Shown here piece after piece: positions 1 to 5,835 of a stretch of DNA of 6,112 bases. Both the position numbers and the translations under genes were made by a program. The DNA is from Gammaproteobacteria bacterium. GTDB taxonomy: Bacteria; Pseudomonadota; Gammaproteobacteria; CAJXQU01. How positions within the stretch are numbered: position 1 is the first letter of the stretch; each line of letters begins with the position of its first letter. The notes beneath the pieces were generated by a model. That model had not been told where the DNA came from, did no database searches, and was given only the letters and a program-made list of their open reading frames with translations. The stretch is from assembly GCA_026984275.1 (NCBI GenBank), contig JALSSM010000467.1, forward strand, positions 1 to 6,112. Reading direction: 5' to 3'.

Positions 1-87
1 TGGCGAGTTTGTTTCATTATTTAAGTAAGCTGGTTCTAATGCTGTTTTTAATCCCCAGCCAGAAAGTGAATAAAATTAAGTAATAGG
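1..87 (-). other. Region downstream of the prepilin gene, possible start of a next gene
   Basis: No complete gene fits here. Translating all three minus-strand frames past the prepilin stop does not recover the missing C-terminal pilin motif (F-x-x-C-D-x-R-G). One frame stays open from about position 75 to the window edge but has no convincing start before it. An ATG at 17-15 (minus) opens a reading frame that begins MKQTR and runs off the window. Short basic leaders of this kind are common before the GFTLxE motif of minor pilins, and minor pilin genes are often clustered, so this could be the next pilin gene. Only five codons are visible and there is no clear ribosome binding site, so this is a weak inference. 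Confidence 0.2.
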
Positions 88-519
88 TTAAGTTGAAAAT
101 CCGGATGGCAGAAAACGTCCGAATGCCCTGTCACTGGTTAAAGTGAGTCTATTATTGGGAGGTTGGTGTATGAATAGAATTTCATCAACACCATCGACAA
201 CACCCGGCACACCCACATCCTTAAAAATTATCCAGCCTGTGCCCCAGTTGGTTGAATTTGCGCAGCTTGCCTGATCTGTACTGGAACAGATGGTGACAGG
301 AATATTTTTCTTAATCGCCTCACTGCGTGCTGTATAGAGATCGGTAATGAGATCATTAGACAAGGCAGATAGCCTGTTATTTGCGATCATTTCGTTAAAT
401 GAAGGAATAGCAAAAGAAGCCAGGATGCCAACTATGGAAACAGTGATCATCAGTTCAACCAGGGTAAACCCTGAGTTTAATCTTTTAATTTTATTAGTTC
501 TGTTTTTAATTAATTTCAT
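88..519 (-). CDS. GspH/FimT-type minor prepilin lacking its C-terminal segment
   Basis: A type IV pilin-like or type II secretion pseudopilin, inserted in the inner membrane by its N-terminal helix, cleaved by prepilin peptidase and assembled into a pilus or pseudopilus. From the ATG at 519 the product is 143 residues: a basic leader of 17 residues, cleavage expected between Gly17 and Phe18 in SGFTLVELM, the conserved Glu at mature position 5, and a hydrophobic helix to about residue 40. Then comes the GspH/FimT pattern: NNRLxxxxNDLITDLYTARSEAIK, a cysteine pair (TICSS...ASCAN) and GTGWIIF. An upstream in-frame ATG at 561 would lengthen the leader and overlap the upstream gene by 38 nt; the 519 start, 4 nt after the upstream stop, gives a normal leader. 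No strong Shine-Dalgarno is visible, so translation may be coupled. Oddity: the protein ends at FLPSGFST, where family members usually continue about 30 residues with a CDxRG strand. It is probably truncated or rearranged. Confidence 0.85.
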   Translation of the reverse strand: MKLIKNRTNKIKRLNSGFTLVELMITVSIVGILASFAIPSFNEMIANNRLSALSNDLITDLYTARSEAIKKNIPVTICSSTDQASCANSTNWGTGWIIFKDVGVPGVVDGVDEILFIHQPPNNRLTLTSDRAFGRFLPSGFST

Positions 520-523
520 CTGA

Positions 524-886
524 TTAATTACATTGAATATCTTGCGATTTGAGGTTGCCATTATTCTTTACTTGAACCGTTCGCCCTGTTTCACCTGCTC
601 TATCATCACAAACGGTAAAATTAATTCCCTGTAAAACAATGGGACCAGCTCCAGCACCGACACTTGCCGGGCATGCCCCGACAACATCACCATGGTCGAG
701 GTGTGCATTAACAGAGGCATCAGCAACATTGAGCAGGTGGGCATTCGCCGGATTACCAGGAGGGATATGGCAAATGAGAGTTTTCGCTTGTGAAGTAGTA
801 CAGATCCCGGTACTTAAACTCGCCAGTAGTAATAATGCCGAGAAGTTTCTCATGCCGAGCTTTGATGTTTTCTGTTTCATGATCAT
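524..886 (-). CDS. Secreted Cys/His-rich CHIPPGNP-motif protein with a GspH/FimT-like C-terminal tail
   Basis: A 120-residue exported protein of unknown function. Residues 1-34 are a Sec signal peptide: Lys/Arg-rich start, hydrophobic core SALLLLASLSTG, probable cleavage after TSQA. Residues 36-72 form a compact module with CHIPPGNPANAH, then AHLDHGD, then a closing Cys (C39, H40, H50, H62, H65, C72). This motif recurs in secreted bacterial proteins; the Cys/His spacing suggests a disulfide or metal site, which is inference. After an Ala/Gly linker (73-81), residues 82-119 (FTVCDDRAGETGRTVQV, then N-x-G-N-L and a final Cys) look like the last strands of a GspH/FimT pseudopilin, the part missing from the next gene downstream. 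The start is ATG 886 or ATG 880: AAAGGA lies at 896-891, 4 nt from the first and 10 nt from the second, so the start is unsettled. It is probably cotranscribed with the prepilin gene, 4 nt downstream. The domain fusion is the odd feature. Confidence 0.75.
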   Translation of the reverse strand: MIMKQKTSKLGMRNFSALLLLASLSTGICTTSQAKTLICHIPPGNPANAHLLNVADASVNAHLDHGDVVGACPASVGAGAGPIVLQGINFTVCDDRAGETGRTVQVKNNGNLKSQDIQCN

Positions 887-890
887 GCAA

Positions 891-896
891 TCCTTT
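891..896 (-). promoter_or_regulatory. Ribosome binding site of the CHIPPGNP-motif gene
   Basis: AAAGGA on the minus strand lies 4 nt before ATG 886 and 10 nt before the in-frame ATG 880. Neither spacing is ideal, so the site supports the gene but does not fix which of the two Met codons is used. Confidence 0.5.
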
Positions 897-936
897 GTCT
901 TTTATGAAATTGGTTTTTTTTCCGAAAAAATTTTCA

Positions 937-973
937 GATACTCATGATGGTTATCGGCTGAAACCTGAGTATC
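937..973 (-). terminator. Hairpin after cysK, possible terminator
   Basis: A perfect 8-bp inverted repeat (GATACTCA at 937-944, TGAGTATC at 966-973) encloses a second 4-bp stem (GGTT 949-952 with AACC 962-965) and a 9-nt loop, with a 4-nt bulge on one side. On the minus strand a run of six T residues (930-925) follows, but 6 nt after the stem; on the plus strand TTTT follows directly. It lies 59 bp past the cysK stop and ahead of the CHIPPGNP gene, the right place to end cysK transcription. The stem is AT-rich and the U-tract is offset, so it may be a weak terminator or another kind of site. Confidence 0.4.
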
Positions 974-1031
974 TTTTGACAACCTTTTCAAGGCACTCCA
1001 GTTTGAGGAAAGGATCAGGAAGGTGGTTGGT

Positions 1032-1946
1032 CTATCCAAATAAACCTTCGACAGACAAATAACGTTCACCCGTATCATAAGCGAAAGTCAGGATACGACT
1101 TCCTTCAGGGATTTCATCCAGTTTTTTGTTGATTGCAGCCAGTGACGCACCGGTAGAAATTCCCACAAAAACGCCTTCCTGTTTTGCACATCGACGGGCG
1201 AAGTCAAAAGCGGCAGGGTTTGAGATCTGGATAACGTCATCCAGTAGATCAGTATTCAGATTGTCTGGAATAAATCCGGCACCAATCCCCTGGATCATGT
1301 GAGGAGCTGGTTTTCCACCACTGATTACAGGTGAAGCTTCTGGTTCCACAGCAATGACTTTCAGATCTGGCCATGCAACTTTTAAGGTTTCTGCACAACC
1401 TGTAATGTGTCCACCGGTACCGACACCGGTGATCATATAATCCAGTCCTTCAGGAAAATCGACAAGGATTTCTTTTGCTGTTGTTTCTCTGTGGATTGTC
1501 ACATTGGCAGGGTTGCTGAACTGGGTTGGCATCCAGCTGCCTGTATTTTCAGAAACCAGTTCTTCTGCTCTGGCGATCGCGCCGGGCATGCCTTTTTCGC
1601 GTGGTGTAAGTTCCAGTTCTGCACCAAGGGCGCTCATATATCGGCGACGTTCAAGTGACATGGACTCCGGCATTACCAGAACCAGGCGATAGCCTTTAAC
1701 CGCTGCAACCATGGCCAGTCCAATGCCCGTATTTCCGGAAGTCGGTTCAATGATCACGGAGCCCTGTTTGAGCAGGCCTTTTTGCTCGGCATCCTCGACC
1801 ATCGCCAGTGCAATACGGTCTTTGATGCTGGCGGCCGGGTTGGATCGTTCTAGTTTCATCCACACCTCAACGTTCGCATCAAAGAGTTTGTTTAATCGTA
1901 CATGAGGTGTATTACCAATGGCTTCGAGTATATTCTGGATTTTCAT
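1032..1946 (-). CDS. cysK: Cysteine synthase A (O-acetylserine sulfhydrylase)
   Basis: A cytoplasmic PLP-dependent enzyme that makes L-cysteine and acetate from O-acetyl-L-serine and sulfide, the last step of sulfur assimilation. From the ATG at 1946 it has 304 residues, close to the usual 305-325. Visible motifs: IGNTPxVRLN at the N-terminus; NPAASIKDR with the PLP-binding lysine at position 42; EPTSGNTGIGLA (about 67-78), the substrate-binding loop; MPESMSxERR; FSNPANxxIHxxTTAKEI, which favours CysK over CysM; GVGTGG (174-179), which cups the PLP phosphate; PHxIQGIGAGFIP; GISTGA (262-267), where E. coli CysK has GISSGA; and a GERYLS-type C-terminus. An in-frame ATG at 1997 would add 17 residues unlike the family, so 1946 is preferred; AGGG lies about 10 nt before it. 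It appears to be transcribed alone, with a hairpin downstream. CysM activity cannot be fully excluded. Confidence 0.93.
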   Translation of the reverse strand: MKIQNILEAIGNTPHVRLNKLFDANVEVWMKLERSNPAASIKDRIALAMVEDAEQKGLLKQGSVIIEPTSGNTGIGLAMVAAVKGYRLVLVMPESMSLERRRYMSALGAELELTPREKGMPGAIARAEELVSENTGSWMPTQFSNPANVTIHRETTAKEILVDFPEGLDYMITGVGTGGHITGCAETLKVAWPDLKVIAVEPEASPVISGGKPAPHMIQGIGAGFIPDNLNTDLLDDVIQISNPAAFDFARRCAKQEGVFVGISTGASLAAINKKLDEIPEGSRILTFAYDTGERYLSVEGLFG

Positions 1947-2018
1947 ATCGGGGCTACCCTGGATTGACGCTAAACTGTGTGACGTGTAGATTCTCACGCT
2001 CTGAAACAGTTTGCAACA

Positions 2019-2138
2019 TTATGAATGCAGGATTAAAACAATTATTATTAGTGGCAGACATAGGCCGATGATCAGGTGTTGATCATTCAGAATCTCTATT
2101 GGAAATTCATGGGTGTTCACTACATCGAATTTTGACAT
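2019..2138 (-). CDS. Possible 39-residue single-TM microprotein
   Basis: Not recognised as a known family. The reading frame begins MSKFDVVNTHEFPIEIL and ends in about 17 strongly hydrophobic residues (LIIGLCLPLIIIVLIL) before HS, so the product would be a tail-anchored inner-membrane peptide with a small polar N-terminal part. The main support is the ribosome binding site directly before ATG 2138, which matches the 3' end of 16S rRNA very well. The same frame opens at ATG 2216, but that start has no comparable site. The stop is 72 nt before the cysK start on the same strand, so it could be an independent small gene or a leader peptide in the cysK transcript. With a frame this short, chance cannot be ruled out. 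Confidence 0.4.
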   Translation of the reverse strand: MSKFDVVNTHEFPIEILNDQHLIIGLCLPLIIIVLILHS

Positions 2139-2148
2139 GATCACCTTT
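2139..2148 (-). promoter_or_regulatory. Strong Shine-Dalgarno before the 39-residue frame
   Basis: The minus strand reads AAAGGTGATC immediately before ATG 2138. AGGTGATC is complementary to the 16S rRNA 3' end, leaving 5 nt between AGG and the start codon. It is the best ribosome binding site in the window and the reason the small frame is listed. Confidence 0.45.
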
Positions 2149-2181
2149 GATGGTTGAATCTTCTGGTAATATAGAATGAGT

Positions 2182-2210
2182 TTGAAGGAATCGATTGCCT
2201 GATGAACAAT
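2182..2210 (+). promoter_or_regulatory. Possible promoter of the metallohydrolase gene
   Basis: TTGAAG (2182-2187), a 17-nt spacer and AACAAT (2205-2210) match the sigma-70 -35 and -10 boxes at four of six positions each. It lies 55 nt before the ATG at 2266, in the divergent gap between this gene and the minus-strand small frame and cysK. On the minus strand, TATATT at 2173-2168 could be a -10 for the small frame, but no -35 box fits. Nothing else in the gap 2149-2265 was recognised. Confidence 0.25.
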
Positions 2211-2265
2211 TTTCAAACATCATTGTCTTACTACACTACCAGGTTCTGATTGAGAGATCTGTCTT

Positions 2266-3240
2266 ATGAAAATTTTTTATTATATTTTTTGTTTATTCTT
2301 TTTGGCAGCCTGTGATTCAGGAAATGAGCAAGTTGAGTCCAAACCTGCCATATCTGCAACCAAAGAAGAAACTCAGGATATTGCAAAAGATTTTAATCTC
2401 ACAGAAGTGGCCGATGGTTTTTATGTACATCGGGGAGTGCATGTTGAAATTGATCAAGAGGGTCATGACAATATTGCCAATATCGGTTTTATTATCGGTG
2501 ATGATTGTGTGGCTGTGATCGACACGGGTGGTTCTCTGGCGATTGGTGAAAAGTTACGTAAAGCAATAAAAAATAAAACGGATAAACCGATCTGCTATGT
2601 GATCAACAGTCATGTGCACTTTGATCATATTCTGGGTAATCATGTTTTCAAGCAGGATAACCCGAAGTACATTGGCCATAAAAATCTGGCTGAAGCAATC
2701 CTTCAGAACCGTGAGTTTTTCCTGGAAGAGTTTGGTGCCGACCTGGGAGAAAATCCAACAGTTGATCTGATTATCGGCCCTGATGTGCTGGTTGAAGACA
2801 CAATGGAATTAGATCTGGGTAATCGCAAGCTTTTATTAACAGCGAACCCTAAGGCTCACAGCTCTGCTGATCTAACTATCCTTGATGAAAAAACAAAGTC
2901 ATTATGGTTGGCTGATCTTTTGTTTATGGAACGAATACCTTCATTGGATGGGTCGTTGTTGGGCTGGTTCGCATTGATGGATAAGTTACATGATCAGAAC
3001 TTCGCACGAGTTGTTCCCGGGCATGGCCCTCCGAGCGCTCCCTGGCCCGCCGCGATGGAACCACAACAACAGTATTTTAAGATATTGATCGATGAAACCC
3101 GTAAAGCGATCGCTGATGGTGTTTTCCTGGGTGATGCTGTTAAGTCCGTTGCGCAATCAGAGAAAGATAACTGGCTATTGTTTGAGCACCTGAACCAGAG
3201 AGCGGTGAGTCGAGCTTATCGTGAGCTTGAATGGGAATAA
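2266..3240 (+). CDS. Metallo-beta-lactamase-fold lipoprotein, quinoprotein relay system (QRS) hydrolase-like
   Basis: A predicted zinc hydrolase of 324 residues anchored in the cell envelope. Residues 1-16 are a lipoprotein signal ending in the lipobox LAAC, with Cys16 the lipidated residue and Asp at +2, which in E. coli retains lipoproteins at the inner membrane. The MBL fold follows: ANIGFIIGDDCVAVIDTGGS (71-90), the metal motif HVHFDH (His116, His118, Asp120, His121), His198 in KAHSSADL, Asp217 in WLADLLF, and His253 in VVPGHGPPSAPW. All the usual two-zinc ligands are therefore present. The pattern YVHRGVH...NIGFIIG...CVAVIDTGGS...PICYVINSHVH and LDGSLLGW resembles the SoxH-like QRS zinc metallohydrolases seen with PQQ-dependent dehydrogenases. 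No PQQ gene is in the window, so substrate and partner are unknown. The ribosome binding site is weak (GAGAGA, 8 nt before ATG). Its last 25 bp overlap the 3' end of modC on the other strand. Confidence 0.85.
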   Translation: MKIFYYIFCLFFLAACDSGNEQVESKPAISATKEETQDIAKDFNLTEVADGFYVHRGVHVEIDQEGHDNIANIGFIIGDDCVAVIDTGGSLAIGEKLRKAIKNKTDKPICYVINSHVHFDHILGNHVFKQDNPKYIGHKNLAEAILQNREFFLEEFGADLGENPTVDLIIGPDVLVEDTMELDLGNRKLLLTANPKAHSSADLTILDEKTKSLWLADLLFMERIPSLDGSLLGWFALMDKLHDQNFARVVPGHGPPSAPWPAAMEPQQQYFKILIDETRKAIADGVFLGDAVKSVAQSEKDNWLLFEHLNQRAVSRAYRELEWE

Positions 3241-4319
3241 TCCATTAAATGGAGCGCGTCCTTGAGTAATGACACACTGATCTTTTCTCCGACTTTAAGA
3301 GCATTTCTTTCCACGACATGAGGTGGAAGATCCATGTGAAGTTTTACCCGCTGATCGGAATCAAGAGCAATAATGACATTGCTGATACCACTGATGGTGA
3401 CCAGTTCGATGATCTGACCGGATACAGGATTTTCACGCACGCCTCTGGATGGATTAACCCGTCGGTGTAGCAAAACTTTGTCGGCCGGAATACTCCAGTT
3501 AATTTTGGAGCCCTTCTGGATCTGGCGCTGAAACGGTGCTTCAAATTTAATATCCTCCCATAAAATAACTGATGTATTTTTTTCTTGATCCTGATCGACA
3601 AGTTCACCTTCAAACAGATTTCTAATATCCATCAACCGGGCAACAACAGCCGTCGCTGGTGCCCTTAACACATCATCGGGTGTGCCTGTTTGTAACCCTG
3701 TTCCGTTATGTAATACACAGAGCCTGTCCCCTAACATCGCTGCCTCATCCAGGTCGTGGGTGACAAGAATGATCGGGATATTCAGTTTGCGGATCAGTTC
3801 CAGTAATTCCAGACGTAGTTTTCTTCTTGTCACCTGATCAACCGCCGAAAATGGCTCATCCAGCAATAAAACCTTGGGTTCCCTGGCCAGTGCTCTTGCC
3901 AGTGCGACACGTTGTTGTTGACCTCCGGAGAGTGTGGACGGCATACGGTTTTCCAGTCCTTGAAGATTTACCATGGAAAGTAGATCCTCAAGTGAAGAAA
4001 CACACGTTGCATCCATGCCGATTTCAATATTTTTTCGGACATTCAGATGAGGAAACAGCGCATAGTTTTGAAAAACGATGCCGACATGGCGTTGTTGAGG
4101 GGCAACAAAAATACGCTGATCACTCTTGAACCAGACTTGATCGTGACATTTTATGAAGCCTCGCTCCGTTTTGAATAAGCCAGCAATACTGCGCAAGATA
4201 GTACTTTTCCCACTACCCGAAGGCCCAACCAGGGCCAATACTTTTCCAGCTTCACATTCAAAATTCAGATCCAGAGGAATGCCTTTTCTGTTTTCCAGTT
4301 GGACGATTAAACTTTTCAT
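3216..4319 (-). CDS. modC: Molybdate ABC transporter ATP-binding protein
   Basis: The cytoplasmic ATPase that drives molybdate import through ModB. It has 367 residues. The nucleotide-binding domain spans about 1-230: Walker A GPSGSGKST (32-40), Q-loop VFQNYALFP with Gln84, signature LSGGQQQR (130-137), Walker B VLLLDEP (150-156), D-loop SAVD, switch His188 in VTHDLDEA. The C-terminal region from about 295 (PVSGQIIELVTISGISNVII) looks like a TOBE/Mop-type domain, which in ModC proteins can bind oxyanion and regulate the transporter. ATP-binding subunits for sulfate, iron or polyamines are similar; the assignment to molybdate rests on the adjoining modA and modB. Its ATG overlaps the modB stop by 4 nt (ATGA), indicating translational coupling, and there is no separate Shine-Dalgarno. 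Its last codons are antisense to the end of the metallohydrolase gene. Confidence 0.9.
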   Translation of the reverse strand: MKSLIVQLENRKGIPLDLNFECEAGKVLALVGPSGSGKSTILRSIAGLFKTERGFIKCHDQVWFKSDQRIFVAPQQRHVGIVFQNYALFPHLNVRKNIEIGMDATCVSSLEDLLSMVNLQGLENRMPSTLSGGQQQRVALARALAREPKVLLLDEPFSAVDQVTRRKLRLELLELIRKLNIPIILVTHDLDEAAMLGDRLCVLHNGTGLQTGTPDDVLRAPATAVVARLMDIRNLFEGELVDQDQEKNTSVILWEDIKFEAPFQRQIQKGSKINWSIPADKVLLHRRVNPSRGVRENPVSGQIIELVTISGISNVIIALDSDQRVKLHMDLPPHVVERNALKVGEKISVSLLKDALHLMDYSHSSSR

Positions 4320-4972
4320 GAATTGCGCTTATTAAGAAGAAAAACCAGACTGATGGTGACAAAAGCAAAGATCAGTAAGACTAGTGACATGATCTGTGCA
4401 GACTGATCATCAAATGCCTGAACCCGATCAAAAATTGCGATCGACAGGGTACGGGTTTTACCCGGGATATTGCCACCGATCATCAGGACGACCCCAAATT
4501 CACCCAGGGTATGTGCAAAAGCCAGCACCATACCCGATAAAATACCTGACCATGCAAGTGGCAGTTCAATTTTATAAAATGTTTGCCAGCGATTGAGTCC
4601 ACTGCACCAGGCGGCTTCCCTGAGTTTTTTCGGTATGGCTTCGAAGGCTCGAAGCATGGGCTGAACAGCAAAAGGTAGACTATAGATGAGTGAGGCTATT
4701 AAAAGGCCTGAGAATGAAAAGACCAGCGTATCGCCGGTCATCTGTTCATAAAGATGTCCAAACCATGAGTTTTTCCCGAGGAAAGATAATAAATAAAACC
4801 CCAGAACAGTGGGTGGTAAAACCAGTGGCAGGGCAACGAGTGCTTCGATTAACGCTTTGCCACGAAATTGTCTCCAGGCCAGGAATCTTGCGATCAAAAG
4901 TCCGATAAACAGAAGGATGATCATGGTGATTGCTGCAAGGCGTAATGATAAAAAAAAGGCTGGCCAGTCCAT
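4316..4972 (-). CDS. modB: Molybdate ABC transporter permease
   Basis: The inner-membrane channel subunit, working as a homodimer between periplasmic ModA and cytoplasmic ModC. At 218 residues it is the usual ModB length (about 220-230). It has about five hydrophobic segments (near 10-30, 43-64, 85-105, 141-165 and 193-213). Diagnostic motifs are ALPLVLPPTVLGFYLL (47-62), the EAA loop REAAWCSGLNRWQTFYKIELPLA (118-140) that contacts the ATPase, and AHTLGEFGVVLMIGGNIPGKTRTLSIAIFD (153-182), highly typical of ModB. It starts 2 nt after the modA stop without an evident Shine-Dalgarno, so coupled translation is likely. A run of eight T residues (coding strand) lies in codons 6-8, near the start. 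Confidence 0.95.
   Translation of the reverse strand: MDWPAFFLSLRLAAITMIILLFIGLLIARFLAWRQFRGKALIEALVALPLVLPPTVLGFYLLSFLGKNSWFGHLYEQMTGDTLVFSFSGLLIASLIYSLPFAVQPMLRAFEAIPKKLREAAWCSGLNRWQTFYKIELPLAWSGILSGMVLAFAHTLGEFGVVLMIGGNIPGKTRTLSIAIFDRVQAFDDQSAQIMSLVLLIFAFVTISLVFLLNKRNS
4950..4957 (-). repeat. T8 homopolymer in the start of modB
   Basis: Eight T residues on the coding strand within codons 6-8 of modB. A slip of one base would cut the protein near its N-terminus. It may be chance in an AT-rich Phe/Leu stretch. Confidence 0.6.
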
Positions 4973-4974
4973 AA

Positions 4975-5757
4975 CTAGTAATTTACTGTTCCGAAGCCAT
5001 GTTTGTTAAATATCTTTTGGGCAGAGGGTTGAAGGAGATACTCATAAAAAGACTGAGTGATCTTGCCAGTATTTTTTAACAGAACCATGCGTTGTTTCAG
5101 TGGTTGATAAAGATCCTCTGCAACCAACTGATAATTTCCCAGACCCTTCTTTTCCAGAATCATTGCAAGAGAAAGTGGTAGCAATGCCCCGTCAACAGAA
5201 CCTGTGCTAACAAACATGGCCGCCTGAGAAGCATTCTCTCCGGTGATTAAGAAGGGAGAAATCCCCCCCCAAAGCCCTGATGTTTCCAGAGCCTGTTTTG
5301 CTATACGACCATAAGGAGCCAGCTCAGGATCCGGAATAGAGAAGTGCTTGATCTTTTTTTCTTTGAGGGATTTTCCAAGAGAAGAAAGATCAGATGTGAT
5401 GTGTTGAGTCTGATCAGAAGAATTGAAAATAGCCAATTTTCCTACTGCATAGATCGTCCCAGAGGCATTTTGATCAGAAGTAAGCTGTTGCTGGATCAGT
5501 CTATCGATATAAGACTCATCAGCAGAAAGAAAAAGCTCGAAGGGAGCACCCTGTTCGATTTGTCGTGTTAGCGTGCCAGATGAGGCATAACTAATTTTAA
5601 TACGATGGCCTGTTTCTTTATAGAACTGATCTGTAATTTCTTCCAGAACGAATGTAAGGCTTGCCGCCGCTGCAATCCTGGCTTCGCCCGCGATCACGAA
5701 TGACGAATTCAATAGCAATGATAAAATAAAAAAGAAATTTCGAATGAGTAATTTCAT
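4975..5757 (-). CDS. modA: Molybdate ABC transporter substrate-binding protein
   Basis: A periplasmic protein that captures molybdate (or tungstate) and delivers it to ModBC. It has 260 residues; 1-24 form a Sec signal peptide (Lys/Arg start, core FFFILSLLL, cleavage near VIAG/E). The mature part shows the ModA pattern: IAAAASLTFVLEEI (28-41) with the first anion-binding Ser, YASSGTLTRQIEQGAPFELFLSAD (57-80) with the second, IPDPELAPYGRIAKQALE (141-158), and TGENASQAAMFVSTGSVDGALLPLS (172-196). The APYG motif and the ALLPLS end, in place of the IVYxSDA of E. coli ModA, fit the ModA subgroup with 'GFVALSQ' endings; this is family knowledge from memory. It leads the modABC operon. No strong Shine-Dalgarno precedes ATG 5757 and no full ModE box was found in the 78-nt gap to the preceding gene, so regulation is unclear. 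A G8 run lies at codons 163-165. Confidence 0.93.
   Translation of the reverse strand: MKLLIRNFFFILSLLLNSSFVIAGEARIAAAASLTFVLEEITDQFYKETGHRIKISYASSGTLTRQIEQGAPFELFLSADESYIDRLIQQQLTSDQNASGTIYAVGKLAIFNSSDQTQHITSDLSSLGKSLKEKKIKHFSIPDPELAPYGRIAKQALETSGLWGGISPFLITGENASQAAMFVSTGSVDGALLPLSLAMILEKKGLGNYQLVAEDLYQPLKQRMVLLKNTGKITQSFYEYLLQPSAQKIFNKHGFGTVNY
5263..5270 (-). repeat. G8 homopolymer inside modA
   Basis: Eight consecutive G residues on the coding strand span the Trp-Gly-Gly codons 163-165 of modA. Tracts of this kind are slippage-prone; a one-base change would remove the last third of the protein and could have polar effects on modBC. Confidence 0.7.
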
Positions 5758-5835
5758 CTGGAAATATCATAACGGAATTCCTGAAGGATGTGGATTTAAA
5801 GCAGCTTACATAATATTGGATAATTTCTTCCAGTT

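Noticed and set aside
639..947. Plus-strand open frame of 102 codons
   Set aside because: It is antisense to the CHIPPGNP-motif gene, whose signal peptide, motifs and ribosome binding site are convincing. The plus-strand translation shows no domain and has no good ribosome binding site.
1407..1905. Several plus-strand open frames within the cysK region
   Set aside because: They are shadows of cysK on the opposite strand with no ribosome binding sites or recognisable domains.
1947..1997. 17-residue N-terminal extension of cysK
   Set aside because: The family begins close to the Met at 1946, and counting from there places the PLP lysine at 42 as in E. coli CysK.
2019..2216. Longer 65-codon version of the small frame upstream of cysK
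   Set aside because: The ATG at 2216 lacks a Shine-Dalgarno and the extra 26 residues look unstructured; the internal ATG at 2138 has a near-perfect one.
5758..5835. ModE-type operator before modA
   Set aside because: CGTTATGATA on the minus strand resembles one half of a ModE box, but no matching second half is present at the right distance.
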